DNA of 64,000 nucleotides. Source: Diploscapter coronatus (lineage: Eukaryota > Nematoda > Chromadorea > Rhabditida > Rhabditidae). Shown here in pieces: positions 23,530-37,000 of this stretch. The notes beneath the pieces were generated by a model that saw only the letters and a list, made by a program, of their open reading frames with translations, was not told the DNA's origin and searched no databases. The first letter of the stretch is position 1. Each line of letters starts with the position of its first letter. The DNA lies in NCBI GenBank assembly GCA_964036155.1, contig OZ038422.1, positions 13,973,201-14,037,200 on the forward strand, in the 5' to 3' direction. Made by a program: the position numbers and the translations under genes.

Positions 23530-24385
23530 ATCTTATGACACTAGCTTTTGGTAGGTATTATAGACAAAAGAAATCGAATTATAAGATGAATAATCACAGG
23601 TCAATTCAGTTGAAGGGTTTATAAATTTGAATACAGTATTTTATTTCTTATATGACTAATAAATTAAATATTAAAATATCGATCGGAATGCCCTAAAAAA
23701 TGAATACTCAGAAGACTTTAAAATTTACATAAGCATATTATGATCGACTATAAGAAACATCTGCTTTCATTTTTCGATGATAATAAGATTTTGGCTCTCA
23801 AGTTGTAGACACCACGTTGCATGGTTCCCCTTTTCTTTGTCTCTCAGCGAGAGATTAAACTCGTCATAACATTTATCATAAATCAGTAATTGGTCTATTG
23901 ATATAGCGATAGTTACGGTTGTTTCCTCGTTAAAGAGGGAAAAAGGGGGAAATCTGCGTCTCTTCATTTTGCGCACTATTTTTTTTTTTCATTTTTTCTT
24001 TTCTCACCCGTTGTTCATACCGCGAAAGGGGGAGCAATTCACGTAGTGCCTAGTTTTGGCAAGTTCATTTCCTTTTGCTCTTGGATTTCTGATCCATTTA
24101 CTCGTCAGAGCTGGGCGAAAATTACTTTTTCGTTTTCCGTTTCTGAAATCTCGATTTTCGACCATTTTGAGAACTTTCTTTTGCATTTTCTCTTTTCAAA
24201 ATTTCAAAACCCCTCTCCGTTTTTCTGTTCCCGGTTTCAAAAATCCAAAAATGCGATTCCTGCTCAGCTCTGTCGCCTGTATTGTTCGCTTATTCGTGTT
24301 TGATTCATCCTTGCGTAATTTTCCAATTTCAGTCAGTCCGCCCTCCCTCCCTCTCTTCGATTTTCTGCTCTTCTGTTCGTCTCCA
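23530..24385. other. Divergent intergenic region
   Basis: Between the receptor at 21418-23529 and the kinase. AT-rich up to 24010, then pyrimidine-rich. TTCCAATTTCAG at 24322-24333 may be the trans-splice acceptor of the kinase mRNA. An in-frame upstream extension of the kinase frame (from 24056) crosses this site and is unlikely to be translated. Confidence 0.4.
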
Positions 24386-27300
24386 ATGAGCTCTAGTTCT
24401 TCCCTGCCCAAGCCCTCCATTTCTCGTGACGATTCAATTTGTGGCTGGAAATGTCTCAGGAAACTCGGATCTGGCGGATTCGGTTCTGTTTGGAAAGTTC
24501 AGGTGGGTTTTACTATGAGTTTTCTTGAAAAATTTTGTAATTTTTTTAAAAGAACATGCATATATTTATTTTATGTTCGAACCCAAGAAACTTGGAACCT
24601 CCGAAAGCTCCATATATGAATCAAATTTCCATTATGGGACTCGGAGATTCCAGAAGGAAGGATTCTGAAAGTTTCGTGAATTCGGAAGCTGCTGGCTTTT
24701 TTTCTTTTTTTAAATTTGTGCATATTTCTAATTTTTACCATCTTGTTAACGATTGAAGCTTCATCGCACGGGTAATTAGTCTCAAAAAATTGTAATTTTT
24801 TGCAGAATGCCGACGGAATTCTGGCTGCTCTCAAGACGGAGTTCGTCAGGAAGAATGAGACCGAAACGCTTCGTATCGAGGTTTGTCTGAATCCTTATTT
24901 TGAAAATTCGGTTTTTTACTAGTTCATCCTCCCCTTGTAACAGGTTAGTAAGGGTATGACCATGTAGTGTCGACGATCTTAACACTAACATTCTATCACC
25001 CTACTCGATGATCTGATCAGAAATTTTCTTGAGAGAAATAATGCCTACCTCCTAACCCTATACCACGAACTTTGATGAAGTAACAGGATGAACTATACGA
25101 ACAACCTGAAAATGCAAACTTTTTTCAGGTAAGCACGTTGCGTCGTTTGCAGTGGTCTGAGCATTTCTGCCAGCTGGTCGACAGCTTCAAAACGAACTAT
25201 CGCGGTAAAAAAGAGGAATAATTTGGGCGATTTTGAAGAAGATTGTCGACTTTTCAGATGACAAGCTAAACGTGTTGGTGATGGGTCTGACTGGTAGATC
25301 TCTCAGCAGGTTTGGCATTTCGTTTTAATCCAGGTTTTATCTAATTCACAAAACTACAAACTAAATCAAAACAGGTGTGCCTCAGGAATGTTCAGACTTA
25401 AATATTTTTTAATTTCGGAATTTGGAACCGGAAATTCTTAACACTCTTGATTCGAACTCTAACTCGCTAAAATAGTTCGAGTTAAAGTCAAGCTCAACTA
25501 GAATTCGTTAGAGTTAAGTTAGGCGACGGGTTAAAGGATTAAAGTGTCAATGCTTTTCAAACAACTATCTTAATGAGTTTTGAGGATGCGTCGAATGATG
25601 CCGAGGCGTTGCTTCAGTGGTTCGACTGCAATTCGCGTGTCGAGACAGTGCCTTCAGGCAATTCGCGATCTCCACTCTATCGGCTACTTGCATCGGGACG
25701 TCAAAGGTAAATAGAAATTCCGAGATTTTAGTGATTTATAACGAAAATAGACTTGCAACTTTCTCCTGAAAATTGAAACTACAACTGAACTGTACTCCAG
25801 TCGTTTTCTTGGGAGTCTGAACAGAAATGCTCCGAGTTGTGGCAAAACTTGGCGAGGAATATTCGATGAACTTTGTTACAAAATCGTCCCACACTCATCT
25901 CTACTTTTTCCAACTCATTTATTTTTTTCCGTTTCAGGCAGCAACTTCGCCTGGTCTCCGGAGAGTCGGAAGGTCATTATGTTGGATCTTGGCTTCTGCA
26001 GACGTTATGTGAGTTTTTAGCTGGGAATATTTTGAAATCATTTCAATCTTGCAGTTTCTTGAACTATTTTCCTGCAATTTTTGCGAATTTTCTTTCATAA
26101 CTCACTCTTGTGGTGCTTACTGATTTTTTGAACAAAGAAAGAACTTTAGCTCCTCGTTAACTTCAGTCATTGTAGCTTACTGTTCACATTTTAAAGGCGG
26201 ACAATATTTTCAGTTGGACATGGACGAGAACGGAAGCATTTCGCATCGTCCTCCTCGCGGCAAGGCCTTCTTCACGGGAACCAGCTTCTACTGCAGCATC
26301 TATGTTCACAAGTCAGTATAATACTTGATTTCAGTAAATTTCAGATGTGTTGAAATTAACCACAGTCTGTTTTTGAAGAGTGATAAGACGTATCTTCAAT
26401 TCATAGCTATTTTGCAGGACTTTCAGATATTCTAATTTATCATTCTGTCTCGTTCATATTTCTGATTATGAACTCGAAGATTTGAAATTTTTGAAAGAAA
26501 ACTTTATGTTTCCTATTTGAAACGTAACATTTTTATTTCATCGAAACTTACAATTTTGAAAATTTCAGGAAGAGCGAGCAGGGCAGAAGAGACGACCTGA
26601 TTGCGTGGCTCTATATGACCGTTGAATTCTTTAAGGTTTCAAATTTTGTATTTTTGCTTGCAATGATTTCATAAACAATTTCGTCTTCCCAGGGTAAATT
26701 GCCATGGCGCAGTCTCTCGTCTGACAAAGACATCGAGAAGGCCAAACTGAAGACAGATTCGTCTCTGTTCGATGGAATGCCCAGGGAGATCTACTTCATC
26801 AACGACCACATCAGAAAGTTGAAGAGGCAGGACAAGCCCGACTACGGATGCATCTTCAACTATATCGACCGCGTATGTTTTCTTTCAATCGCGAACATGA
26901 CAAAAGAGTTTATTTTTGAAAAATTATAATATTTATATTTCATTCTGATTTTTGAAAAGAAGACACACTTCTAAAAATTGACGGTTCTATAGTTCCCTAT
27001 AAAGGTTAGGAATAGGGAAGGTGTAGGTCTTGTTCGGTACCAGAATATTGAGTATTTTGAATTAAACATTTCTAAACAAAGTTTAGCCTACCCAATCCTA
27101 CTCTTACTGATTTTCCTATTTGGAAGGTACATCTCTTTCAACTGTACTTCTTTTTAATGTGTATGTCTTTTCATGAAGACACGCTAAAATTAAATTTATT
27201 TTAAGAAGAAAAACTTTCTTTATGGATTTTTACGAACGAAAACGATAGAAAGATCAGGTTTTCATAGAGAAGTTTATAATTGCAGCCGAAATCTATGCAT

Positions 27301-27981
27301 GAAAATGACGCTCATCTTCTGAGTAACCGAACAAAAATTGAATAAAATTAACAATAGAGTATTATCCTTTCCATTTTCATATTTGTGCTCGTTACAACGT
27401 TCATGAAGAGGATCCTTACGACTTCGAAATTGGCTCGCCGAATTTCGTGTACTTCGATCGCCGCTCGGACACCGAATCGGAGATGAGTCAGGACGAGGCA
27501 AACGACACGAAGCAGCTGCTGGAAGCGGAAGAAATCAACAATCAGAACACGGAGGGAGGTTAGCGCATCAGAAATATTGTTAAAATGATTCGGTTGCTAA
27601 TCAACCTAGCGCCTGGTTCGAAAGATTAACCCTTTCTTGAAATGATAACATAAATTGAGTGCCATTGTCAGAACGTGTAATATCTGAAAAAATGCAATCA
27701 TGCAACCTTTCGAACAAGTTATTCGAGCATTCCATGCCTTTTTATGCCTAGTCACTTTGAAGCAGACGCTTCCTATTTTTGGGGTTTAAATGAGCACTTT
27801 TTGAAACGAGGCGAAAAAGGCAAGGGGACGAATTTGCGGTCCCTGAATATGCTACTAATAAATTCGTCGGAAATTTCTTAGCAATTGTAAAAATTGAACC
27901 TTTTCAGAAACCACAACTCCTCAGATCTTCCTGGAGGCCGAATTACAGGGCGCTGACTTCGATTTCAACAAATTCAACTAA
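24386..27981 (+). CDS. CK1/TTBK-like serine/threonine protein kinase
   Basis: Exons 24386-24502, 24806-24880, 25129-25204, 25258-25309, 25585-25706, 25938-26008, 26214-26311, 26569-26635, 26693-26872, 27286-27322, 27358-27558, 27908-27981; about 389 residues. Seen: glycine-rich loop LGSGGFGSVWKV, ATP lysine in AALKTE, catalytic loop LHRDVKGSNFAW, and MLDLGFCRRY replacing DFG by DLG. GTSFYCSIYVHK then GRRDDLIAWLYMTVEF take the place of the APE region. This is the worm-expanded tau-tubulin-kinase-like branch of the CK1 superfamily, soluble kinases many of which act in the male germ line. The C-terminus is acidic (EEDPYDFE, DTESEMSQDE). Acceptor 25585 is TTTTGAG. The intron between 27322 and 27358 would be only 35 bases, so that junction is doubtful. 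Confidence 0.85.
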
Positions 27982-28644
27982 AATCTCCTGCATCCTTTCT
28001 TCTGTAAACTTTACTCATCCCCAGCATATTTATCAATGTAGGCCAAGAACCTCTTTCACCTGAAGAAATCAATTTTTAACCTTCCAAAATATAACCTTTG
28101 CGGGTTTAGCAATAGTTTTCAAAGGTCCAGTAAATATTGCACGTGTTCTATCGCAGCTTTGCTCTTTTCCTAAAATTATCATATTTTAGCCTCACTAATG
28201 ATGATTTGATATGCATAGGCGGTTTTTCTTTCTTCCACTTGATAGTCATAGCTTATGAAAAAATGCTAATTTCCGAAACCGCTTCCTATTACGTTTTATC
28301 TGCATTTAGTGAAAAGTTTCTGGATTAGTAAATGAGATTATTATGCGATAAATGGAAGATAAACTTAGCAGTAATACCAATATTTTTGGTATAAAATAGC
28401 AAAAGCAGAGACAACGAGAAAATCGAAAAGTTGGCTCATCATTCCTGGCATCATGAAAGAAAATTAATTTGAAATGACTTGAAATCGACCCGACGTCGAA
28501 AATGCATGAATCCGCATTTTTATTTATAAGAAAATAAATTTGATACAGAAATGCAAATTACGGAAAATGACAAAAATAGTGTAAAAAGTATGTATAATTT
28601 TGACCAGTACTGCATATGAAGTCAATTTATTCAAACTCGAGAAT
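27982..28644. other. Convergent intergenic region
   Basis: Lies between the 3' ends of the kinase (plus) and the cyclo-ligase (minus). AT-rich, with several AATAAA/TTTATT hexamers near 28540 and 28626; no gene seen. Confidence 0.4.
28626..28631 (-). terminator. Poly(A) signal of the cyclo-ligase gene
   Basis: AATAAA on the minus strand, 13 bases after the stop codon at 28645, implying a very short 3' UTR. Seen directly; use inferred. Confidence 0.45.
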
Positions 28645-29933
28645 CTAAGGATGTAACACGAGGTCCACATTAACGTCGAACTCGCTCAAAGGAACTTTTT
28701 CAACTATTTGCTCTTTGATGGCGATCACGACTTTGTAGGGGTACTTTCCGAATTGGGTCTTGTGCTCCGTTAGAAATCGATCGTAGTAGCCCTAAAATTA
28801 TATTTTATTTTCTGAATTTTTTGAGAAAAGTTACCTTTCCATGCCCCAATCGTTCGCCTTTTTCAGTAATGGCGACACATGGCTGGAGAACAAGGTCAAG
28901 GGGTCCTGAAACATAAAAAAGGTCTGGATGATAATGAATTAATATAATATCAAGCTATTCTATGTATGTATAGCTTTTCATTAATTATTTAGGTTCTAAA
29001 GAAAAAAAATTTAACCTGATTCCTCGTATAATGACCATGTGCAATCCGGTCCCGGTTGACGAATGCCCCAAAGAGTTGGTTGCAGATTTTTGAAAGCCGC
29101 CAAATCAGGAACCTTTCGCATCAGCATGCGGTCGTTGCCTTTGATGAACTGGAAACATCGAAGCTTAGAAACTTCTAGTCTGTGTTATAAATGATGCAGT
29201 TGCTAATTAAAAACGAAGAATAAAGTGAAGCCTAAATGATAATAAGAGGCAACCTGGATAATTCGCAGCTTCATAGCTTACGAAATGGTATGGGAAAAGA
29301 TCTCTCCCCTACCTTGCCCTATATCCTTAACTATAGACTACGAAAACTATTCCAATTACGTGATAAGATATTGAAAAGGTCGAAAGTTTGACATACCGTC
29401 ATACCTAAATAGTTATCTTGCAATCAATCTTCTTACATGAGGAATGAAAACTTCCTTCCCGTGAGTCAAGGCGTCAATGATGACTTCATCAGTCTGAATT
29501 TCGCCGACGGTGGAGACGAAGACGGAGACCCTCTTAGCATTCTTGTACCAATCAGCGGATAGGACCTAAATAATTTTAATTTACATATATATATTCTTTT
29601 TTAAATCCAACCATACATTATTGAAATTTGCGCTTATCTTATATCCAAAATTTTTAAACATATGAGACTTATTTTCATTTGAATTATATTTTATACTCAA
29701 AAACACAGCGATTTGTGAAATTTCAAATCAATTCATATGAAAATATCGTAAAATGCCTTTTAATTAGATTATTTTCCCGATGGGAAAATTTCAACTTTAG
29801 TGATAAGATTACCTACCTTTTGCAAAACAACCTTGGTTTGTTCTTCCAGTGATTGTTGAGGCACTTCTGCGAGTAATTTGCCCATTTCTTTACGCATCGC
29901 TTTCTTCGCCTCTTTCAATGGGTTTGCGGTCAT
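28645..29933 (-). CDS. MTHFS: 5-formyltetrahydrofolate cyclo-ligase
   Basis: Five exons: 29933-29817, 29565-29437, 29148-29016, 28905-28835, 28791-28645, phase-consistent, 198 residues as usual for the family. It converts 5-formyl-THF plus ATP to 5,10-methenyl-THF in the cytosol, returning the storage folate to one-carbon metabolism. Seen: basic N-terminal helix KKAMRKEM (ATP-binding region of the family), VSVFVSTVGEIQTDEVI, IRQPGPD after the substrate-pocket region, PLDLVLQPCVAI, and the signature GERLGHGKGYYDRF split by the last intron. TTTATTTTCAG lies about 23 bases before the start codon and could be a trans-splice acceptor. It follows the TBC gene on the same strand by about 1.1 kb, too far to argue for an operon. 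Confidence 0.95.
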
Positions 29934-31004
29934 TTTGGCGGAATTTCGAATATTCTGAAAATAAAGTAAGTTTCAAAATATTCGAAAGTATTGTCGGTCA
30001 ATTAGCCATCATTTTTAGTATAAAAAAATAAATAACAATCACTGGAATTTATGAATATTTTCAGGTAGAAATAAAGAAGAAGCGAAACATTTGAGTAAAG
30101 AAAACATCGTGAGATGGTCATCAATATGAATATGAACAGAAATGTGATTTCCCACTAAATTAGGCACAAGATAACCTAATTTTCTAAAATTTTAAATTTT
30201 AACCTGAAAGTCAACAAATTTAGTCGAGTTTCGTAAAATCACAGAAAAAGTCGATAGTTTACTAGCCAGTGTCAAAGAACGCGCACGTCTAAACTAGCCG
30301 CTTTTATATTCAAGACAAGTGGTTCACAACTGACCCTTATCTTATTGAAAACAAAGAAAAGATGCGACTAATTTGCAAGATAGACGGACTTTCTCAGTTT
30401 TGATGGGAAGACTGGAAGGGTATTACATAACGTGGTCATTGATAACTATCGGTATTGATTAGACCGGGAATGAAAAGATCACTTCCTTGCGATAATAACA
30501 CTAACACGAAACTTCATAGGGAAAACATATTGAAGGTACAACTTTTATTTAATTTTAAAGATTTTTTAAAAATATTATTTTATTATTGATGACTGGAATA
30601 TACAACATCTCGTTATTTTTCGTGTTTTTGGAGGTCAGTTTCATTCAAACCAAAACGAAAATAAATATGAGTCTCTAATAATCGATACATTAAAGGTTCT
30701 ACCTGTATCTAAAAGCATCTAACATTTGCTTTGTAAATATTAAAAATAAATATTGAAAAATGAAGATAAATATGGCAATGCAATGAACTGTACTCAAAAT
30801 GATATAGAAAATAACACAATTAGTGTACTCTTTTCAGAACTATGAAAGAATGCTCGAATTTTGAATGAAAAGCTGTCTATCAGCTAGATTTAAACTTGGA
30901 GGAGCGTAAACTTTATATGTTCATTTGATACTCTGCTCTCCAATAATAGCATTATTAGTCAGACATATAGAGGAATGCTCGGTTTTAGTCATTACTACGA
31001 AAAC
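29934..31004. other. Intergenic, no gene seen
   Basis: About 1 kb between the TBC gene end and the cyclo-ligase start. AT-rich; holds the cyclo-ligase promoter by position. GATAA/TTATC-like motifs occur at 30345-30350 and 30479-30500 but are too short to interpret. Confidence 0.4.
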
Positions 31005-34000
31005 CTAAGTTAGCTTAAAAGATACAGAATTCCTGGCTGTCGAAGTCGTTAGACTTGGAGAACTCGGGCAATCCAACCGAATCACAGGGTCGTTGATCCA
31101 GAGACCCTAAATTTCAATGCAAATTATTTTTTGGAAGATATTAAAAAGGCATGTTTCGAGTAAAATTATGTTCGATTTTAGCGAATAGTGATATTCCATG
31201 GAAAATTTGATACGTCAATTAAAAAACTATTAGAAACAATAGGACTCTTGTTATAATTTCATCATTTGGGTATTTCTTGCCCTAAGGAACTTTTATCCAC
31301 AAATTCGAATAAGTTCAGAGATATTATATTAAAAAAATAACTTTTAATCAATGGCAGAATCTTTGCACTCACCGAGTCCGCATCCCGGTTCCATAGCAAC
31401 AGTGATTCTTCGTCATTGTATGTGCCAGCGCAGGTAAGCAGCATTGAATTCGAAGAGGATTTTCTTAAATCAAGCAGATATCATTTTAATAAACAGACAA
31501 AAATACCCCATAGCTCTGATCTTCCTGACGGGTTTATCCGACACTTTAAGTTTCATAAGCAATGTTAGCCCGAGGGATGGAATTCTGAAAATCCTAATAT
31601 TTTTTAAAATTGATTTTTCTCTTACATTTCGCTCAGCTCGCATTCTTTGTTTGCTTCCAGCATTGTGGATCGGTCTAAATAAAAAATAAATCAAAACTAT
31701 CTAAAATTTTAAAAATCGTTTAAACATTCATGGGTTTCAAAATCTCAAGTAAATTTACCCGAATAAGCCACGATCAACGGGTCATCGAAGCTCAAATCCT
31801 TTCTTCTTATCTTCAACTTTGAATGCATCGAATCGCTTGTCGAGGTTTGACCTAAAATTGGCATATTTTTCCTTGAGACGAGACTTTTCAAACCCATCGA
31901 CGAATATGACGAACAGGTTGGTCGGGAATTTCGTGGGATGCAGATTTTTCTTCGGGAGCGCTCTTCGTCGGAATACAGCTCGAAAATGTCCTCGTATTCC
32001 ATGGAATAGCTTGAACCAGTCGAAGAGAGTCTAAAGGCAAGTTAAACATTTTCATTCGATTTTCAATGTTATGTCCCACTTGGACTTGAAATTAACTTTT
32101 AAATAATGAATTATCCTTTTCCGTACAAATTTTGAAACCTACCTCGTGAATTTCTTGTTCATTTTGCAGTTAGGCGGATTTCGACTGCACTGCTGCATTT
32201 CATGCTCGTGAGTCGTTAGGACGTAATCTGCTCCAGAGGCGTTTTCTAGAATTAAATTTCTTATTCACGATTCCATAACACCTAAAGAAGAATTACTTAG
32301 AAATGATATTTGGTGGTCTATAGAAGTTTAAAACATATCGAATTTTTACCCGAACTGAACACTGAGACAGCGGAATCAATACTGACACCCTTCTGCATGG
32401 ATCTTCTTGGCCGGGTCACTGGACCGTTGTTCCAGGTCTGCCCATTTCTGGAAGAACAAGATCTTGCTCTCAGATAAGATCGAAGAAAAATACTTGGTAC
32501 TGTTTCTTCTCAGCATCATCTTCGAATTCGACTCTTTGCGTTCTGGACTCAACTGCTTCGATTCCAGACTTGTGATCGACACTGAAAGTAATGATGAAGA
32601 AAGGATTCTTATCATGTTCATTTTTTGTTGGAAAATTCGCCTATTTCGAAGGAAAATGTTCAGTTTTAATAGAGGAAAAAGTGGGTTCAATATCCAAATA
32701 TACTATGAAGAAAACCCCACTGCGTTCTTGCAGATTTCGAAATTTTCGCAAAATGTGGTACGCCTTTCAGGGATGCTTGGTTGGTATGGTGCAGGTACGG
32801 ATAATTTACCTATTGAATTATGCAGGAATACAAGGTATGAAACGTTTGTACCAAATTCGTATACAGGTAGAAATTTTTGACGCCAAAGCACATTCCTGAT
32901 TCATTTTATGCCTACCGCTGTATTGCTGTGTGTCTCTGTCGATGTTGATGGACACCCGACTTTTGAGCATTTCTTCCTTGACACTGCGGTCCTCAGAATC
33001 CGCACGTTGGGTCTCAGCATTCGTCGGAATGTAGCAGGTGGTTTTCACTGGGATATTCGTGGCGCTGATTTTTGGGGCTATGCGACGACCACTCGGATAG
33101 CTAAATTGTGTTTAGATAAAAAAGTTGCTCATTCAGCCGGTGTATTTTACTACCCAGTTTTGATTTACTTTTTTTCTATTAATTTTTAATAAAAAGTCGA
33201 TGGCAGTATGTCATTGACAAAATTCATTTTTTATTGAAGGTCAACTATTTCCATAAAACTTATTTCCTACGTCTTCAGGGTGTATTTGGCGGAATCTCTC
33301 GGGTAGTCCTTGGACTTCTCGAGTGCATAAATCATAACGTAGCCATCGCTCGTTCCTAGCCAAATATGGTCATTGAGAGCCAGCAAAGATGAAATGTGGA
33401 CCGTAGATTCTTCGTCGGAATTTGCCGAAGAAAGGGACGGCTTTCTGAACATATCTCTAATTTTCCTGTATTCAAATATACCATAAAGTATATTACGATA
33501 TAAGTGTCGAAAATATTTGCGTTAATCGAAAAATGTAACAATCGTACGACACTAATTCACAATGTACAAGAATGTTACTTTTCCAAAGAAAATGTGCTTC
33601 TTGAAAATTGAAATATTGAATTCGAAAATCTTTCATAATGCACAGCATATGTGTGAATCAATCAATTATCCAACTCACCTATGCGTATGATCATACGATA
33701 TATCGAACAGAAGCGTGCACTTTGTGTCTGTCCAAAGTTGTAGTAGAGTTGAATTTGCCGTGCATAAGAATACTCCACAGGAACTCGGAGAGAGGCAGCT
33801 GACCTAAAATTTCTATTCAAAATTTCTTCGATCGTTTGAAACTACTTTTTCGAACATCGGAGTGCCCATGGCCGCGTTTGCGCAGGCGACGTAGACCGTT
33901 GAAATGGTTGAGAGCGTGCAGAGCTCCAGCTTGATCATCTTACAGGCACTCGCAACGATCAGGGTTTCGTCGTAGATGGCGGCGTCTGAAGCGAAATTGA

Positions 34001-37000
34001 TGATAGCCGTAACATGAGCAGAATGTTTACGCTATCTAACTTTGAAGATAACATGAATTTAAAGATTGGTACCTGCGAGTGGAGCATATCCAATCGGCAG
34101 ATGATACATCTCCAGACTATTTGGCCATTTGTCGCAAATGTTCTCCAGAACCGTCAACGTTCCATTTGCTAGTGCTGCGTACAGGTTTTTGTTGTTGTAC
34201 AACAACTTCAACGCGACATCGGGAAGTTTGATTTCCCATTGGATAGCGCAAGGCTCCTCATTGACGCTCAGCGCCACGATGAATCCAGAAATCAGCCCGA
34301 CGATAGCCGTATTCTCACTGATCAAGACGAACGACGCGATGCGACAATCAAATTCAATTTCCAGGCTCTTCGCCGTTGCTTTACCATTCTGCGTTTTTAT
34401 TCGAGAAATTTCCCCTCGCGATTGGGATCCACTTATTGCATAGGCTGAAAATCCACTTCTTGAAATTTTCAAACAAAATTTTGGATACCAATATCCGGAC
34501 TGAATTCGGACACGTATACGTCACTGATCTGCATTTCGCTCAAATCGCAAGTGTGAATGCTGGACGACTAAAAATGTTAAAAATCAATAAATATCGATTT
34601 TCTCCAATTTTACTGTCGAATTGAAGTAATTCCTGAGCTTCGTCCGCTTGTTGAGTCGCTCTTGGAGGTCTTCTAGATACGCCTTGTGCTTGCTCCTGAG
34701 ATGCTCGTGGGAAGGAATTTTCTCCAGATCTTCGAAGGCAATCTTAAAAATCAAATTGAATAAATAAGGAAAAATAATGGCGTGTGCATTAATTTTGAAG
34801 AGAATCGATGTTGCAATGAAGCCAGTGCCTCTTTCTACTAAGATGCCGCATACTTTTCCTTACCTTGAAGAGCCCATTGATATCGAAAGCCAACTTTCCA
34901 GCGGCCCTGACGACTCGCATGATCCCAATCGTGTCACTTTCAGCGAGAATCTCCTCCTTGTGATGGATGAGAAGTGCCAGACCGAAGTGGAATAGGACCT
35001 TCGGGCCTTCGAGCATGAAGCAATCCCAGAGGCGAAGAAGGGTCTGAAAATTTGGTAATTAGCTGGATTAGCTGATTTTAGGAAACTTATTATGCTCGTA
35101 CTACTCATACCGAGCAATTTGTAAAAGTAGCCGCCTGTGACGAAATAGCATTGACAAAAGAATCTCTTCCACACACTATTTCACTCAAAGTAGCTACCCT
35201 TCGGATGGATACGTGGCTATTTAAGACAAATACTATCATTCTGCTAAAATTGCATACCGAAAAAGGAACTGCATCAAAGAAAAGCGCGATGAACCAGTTG
35301 AGAGTGATCGAGGCCAATTCGATGTCCAAGGAGGCGAGGTGATTGGCGATTTCTGGGCAGTACTCTTCCAACAGTTCCTTGAGCACTTCCTGAATTAAAA
35401 TATACAAGCTTCACTATATTTGTCATATCCCTTGATGATTTGAAATTGTATTGCCCAATGCTATTTAGTGCGCCAATAAGCAATAATAAAATTGGCTGTG
35501 ATAGTATTTATTGCTAATGCGTGTTTCATCACTATACTTGTGAAATTGAGGAAATTTCACTCCGACAATGTTTTCATTTTTCAATTTCCATAATTACCTG
35601 ATCAGCCTGAGCACCAGCCAGATTATCGTCAAAGTACGTTTTGTCGAAGTATCGTTCAGTGACCGCGATCAGGAACCAGAATGCCTCTTCAGGCCCGACG
35701 AAAAGCAGTGCGGTTGCGGCGAGGAAGTTCATTCCCTGACAGTAGCCGAGTGAGTCATTGTGAAGACAGAAGGCACGGAGGACTTGTAGAAGTTGGGTTA
35801 CCTAAATTTTAGGTAAACTAGTTAGGAGTTTGGAAACGATGTAATAGACGAAATGCAGAAATGCGAAGGTTAAAGAATGATTGGGAAAACACTGGGAGAA
35901 GTCCGTCTCATCACTTCGTTCCAATACGTTTTCCTCTCAAAATTGCCAAATTCTCTTCAAGTCCGAAAGGTAACTTGAAAATCCCAAGTTATCATACTAT
36001 GCGAAGGTGTATATAGAAAAAAAATCTGTACATATATCGCATAGTTTGAGAACTTGTGCCTCCAAATTTCAAATAATAGGATTGAAATTACCCCCTTGCT
36101 CGACGCCGTCATGAAGTGCACATTGTTCGGCATAGTCCTCAGTAGGTCGAGATGGATTTGTTTTTGATGACCGGTGGAGAACTAAATATTGTTGTCATAT
36201 GATAAAAATTATCGATGGAATGTCACAATAAATCTTGAATCGAATCTCAAATTCAAAACGATTCACACATTATCATGCATCCGGTGCAATTTGGCTATGT
36301 TTCAAAATAGATAAAGTTTGCCTCTAATTTACTATCATGCATTATTCGTATGCAATAATAGGAAAAAATAAACAAATTACCGCATTGTCTTCTTCTCCTT
36401 CCTGCGTATTGCACAGGTTCCGATAGTAGTATTTTCCGTAATGGACTTTGAGGTCCGCAACAGTTTGATGGATCAATAAGTTCCACACCGTTGATCTCAG
36501 AGAATTTGGAATGCCGTTTCGGCAGAGGGAGACTGATTCCGGCTGAATTCAAATAATTACAAAAGGCGTTGAAACTTGATATTTAATAAAAGAAATGACA
36601 TCGCGACATCGAAAACATGAAATAAGGTGATGGATTTATATCACGATGTTGCAATTAATTTTTCTCGATTATTATCAATTATTTTAAAATCTAAATTACC
36701 GTAATTTCAATGTATTCGTTTTCCTCCAAGAATTTTTTCCACATTTTCCTGTGCAGAATAGCCGAGTCTGACTTGTCTGAATTTCAGCATTTTTCAGGAA
36801 TTTAAAGAAAAAAACTGCGGACTTTCATAATACTCATTAATTTTTGTCGCCATGTAATGGATCGCCATTTTTTCGTCGGGAAGCGAGATTCTGAATCCGA
36901 ACGAGTCGACGTAGACGCCGGATAAAAGGCTAAATATTGTCCTCATTTTTCCTAACTCATTTGTTTTTACCTTTGCAGAGTAGGCAGACTCGGCTCATGA

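Noticed and set aside
24056..24385. Upstream in-frame extension of the kinase reading frame
   Set aside because: Composition is 5' leader-like and a strong acceptor (TTTCAG at 24328-24333) precedes the ATG at 24386, the better start.
31005..33267. Separate gene downstream of the TBC gene
   Set aside because: Considered because of the TAG at 33269, but exon 25 joins exon 24 in perfect phase and both sides carry propeller-like blades; a single gene is the simpler model, though not proven.
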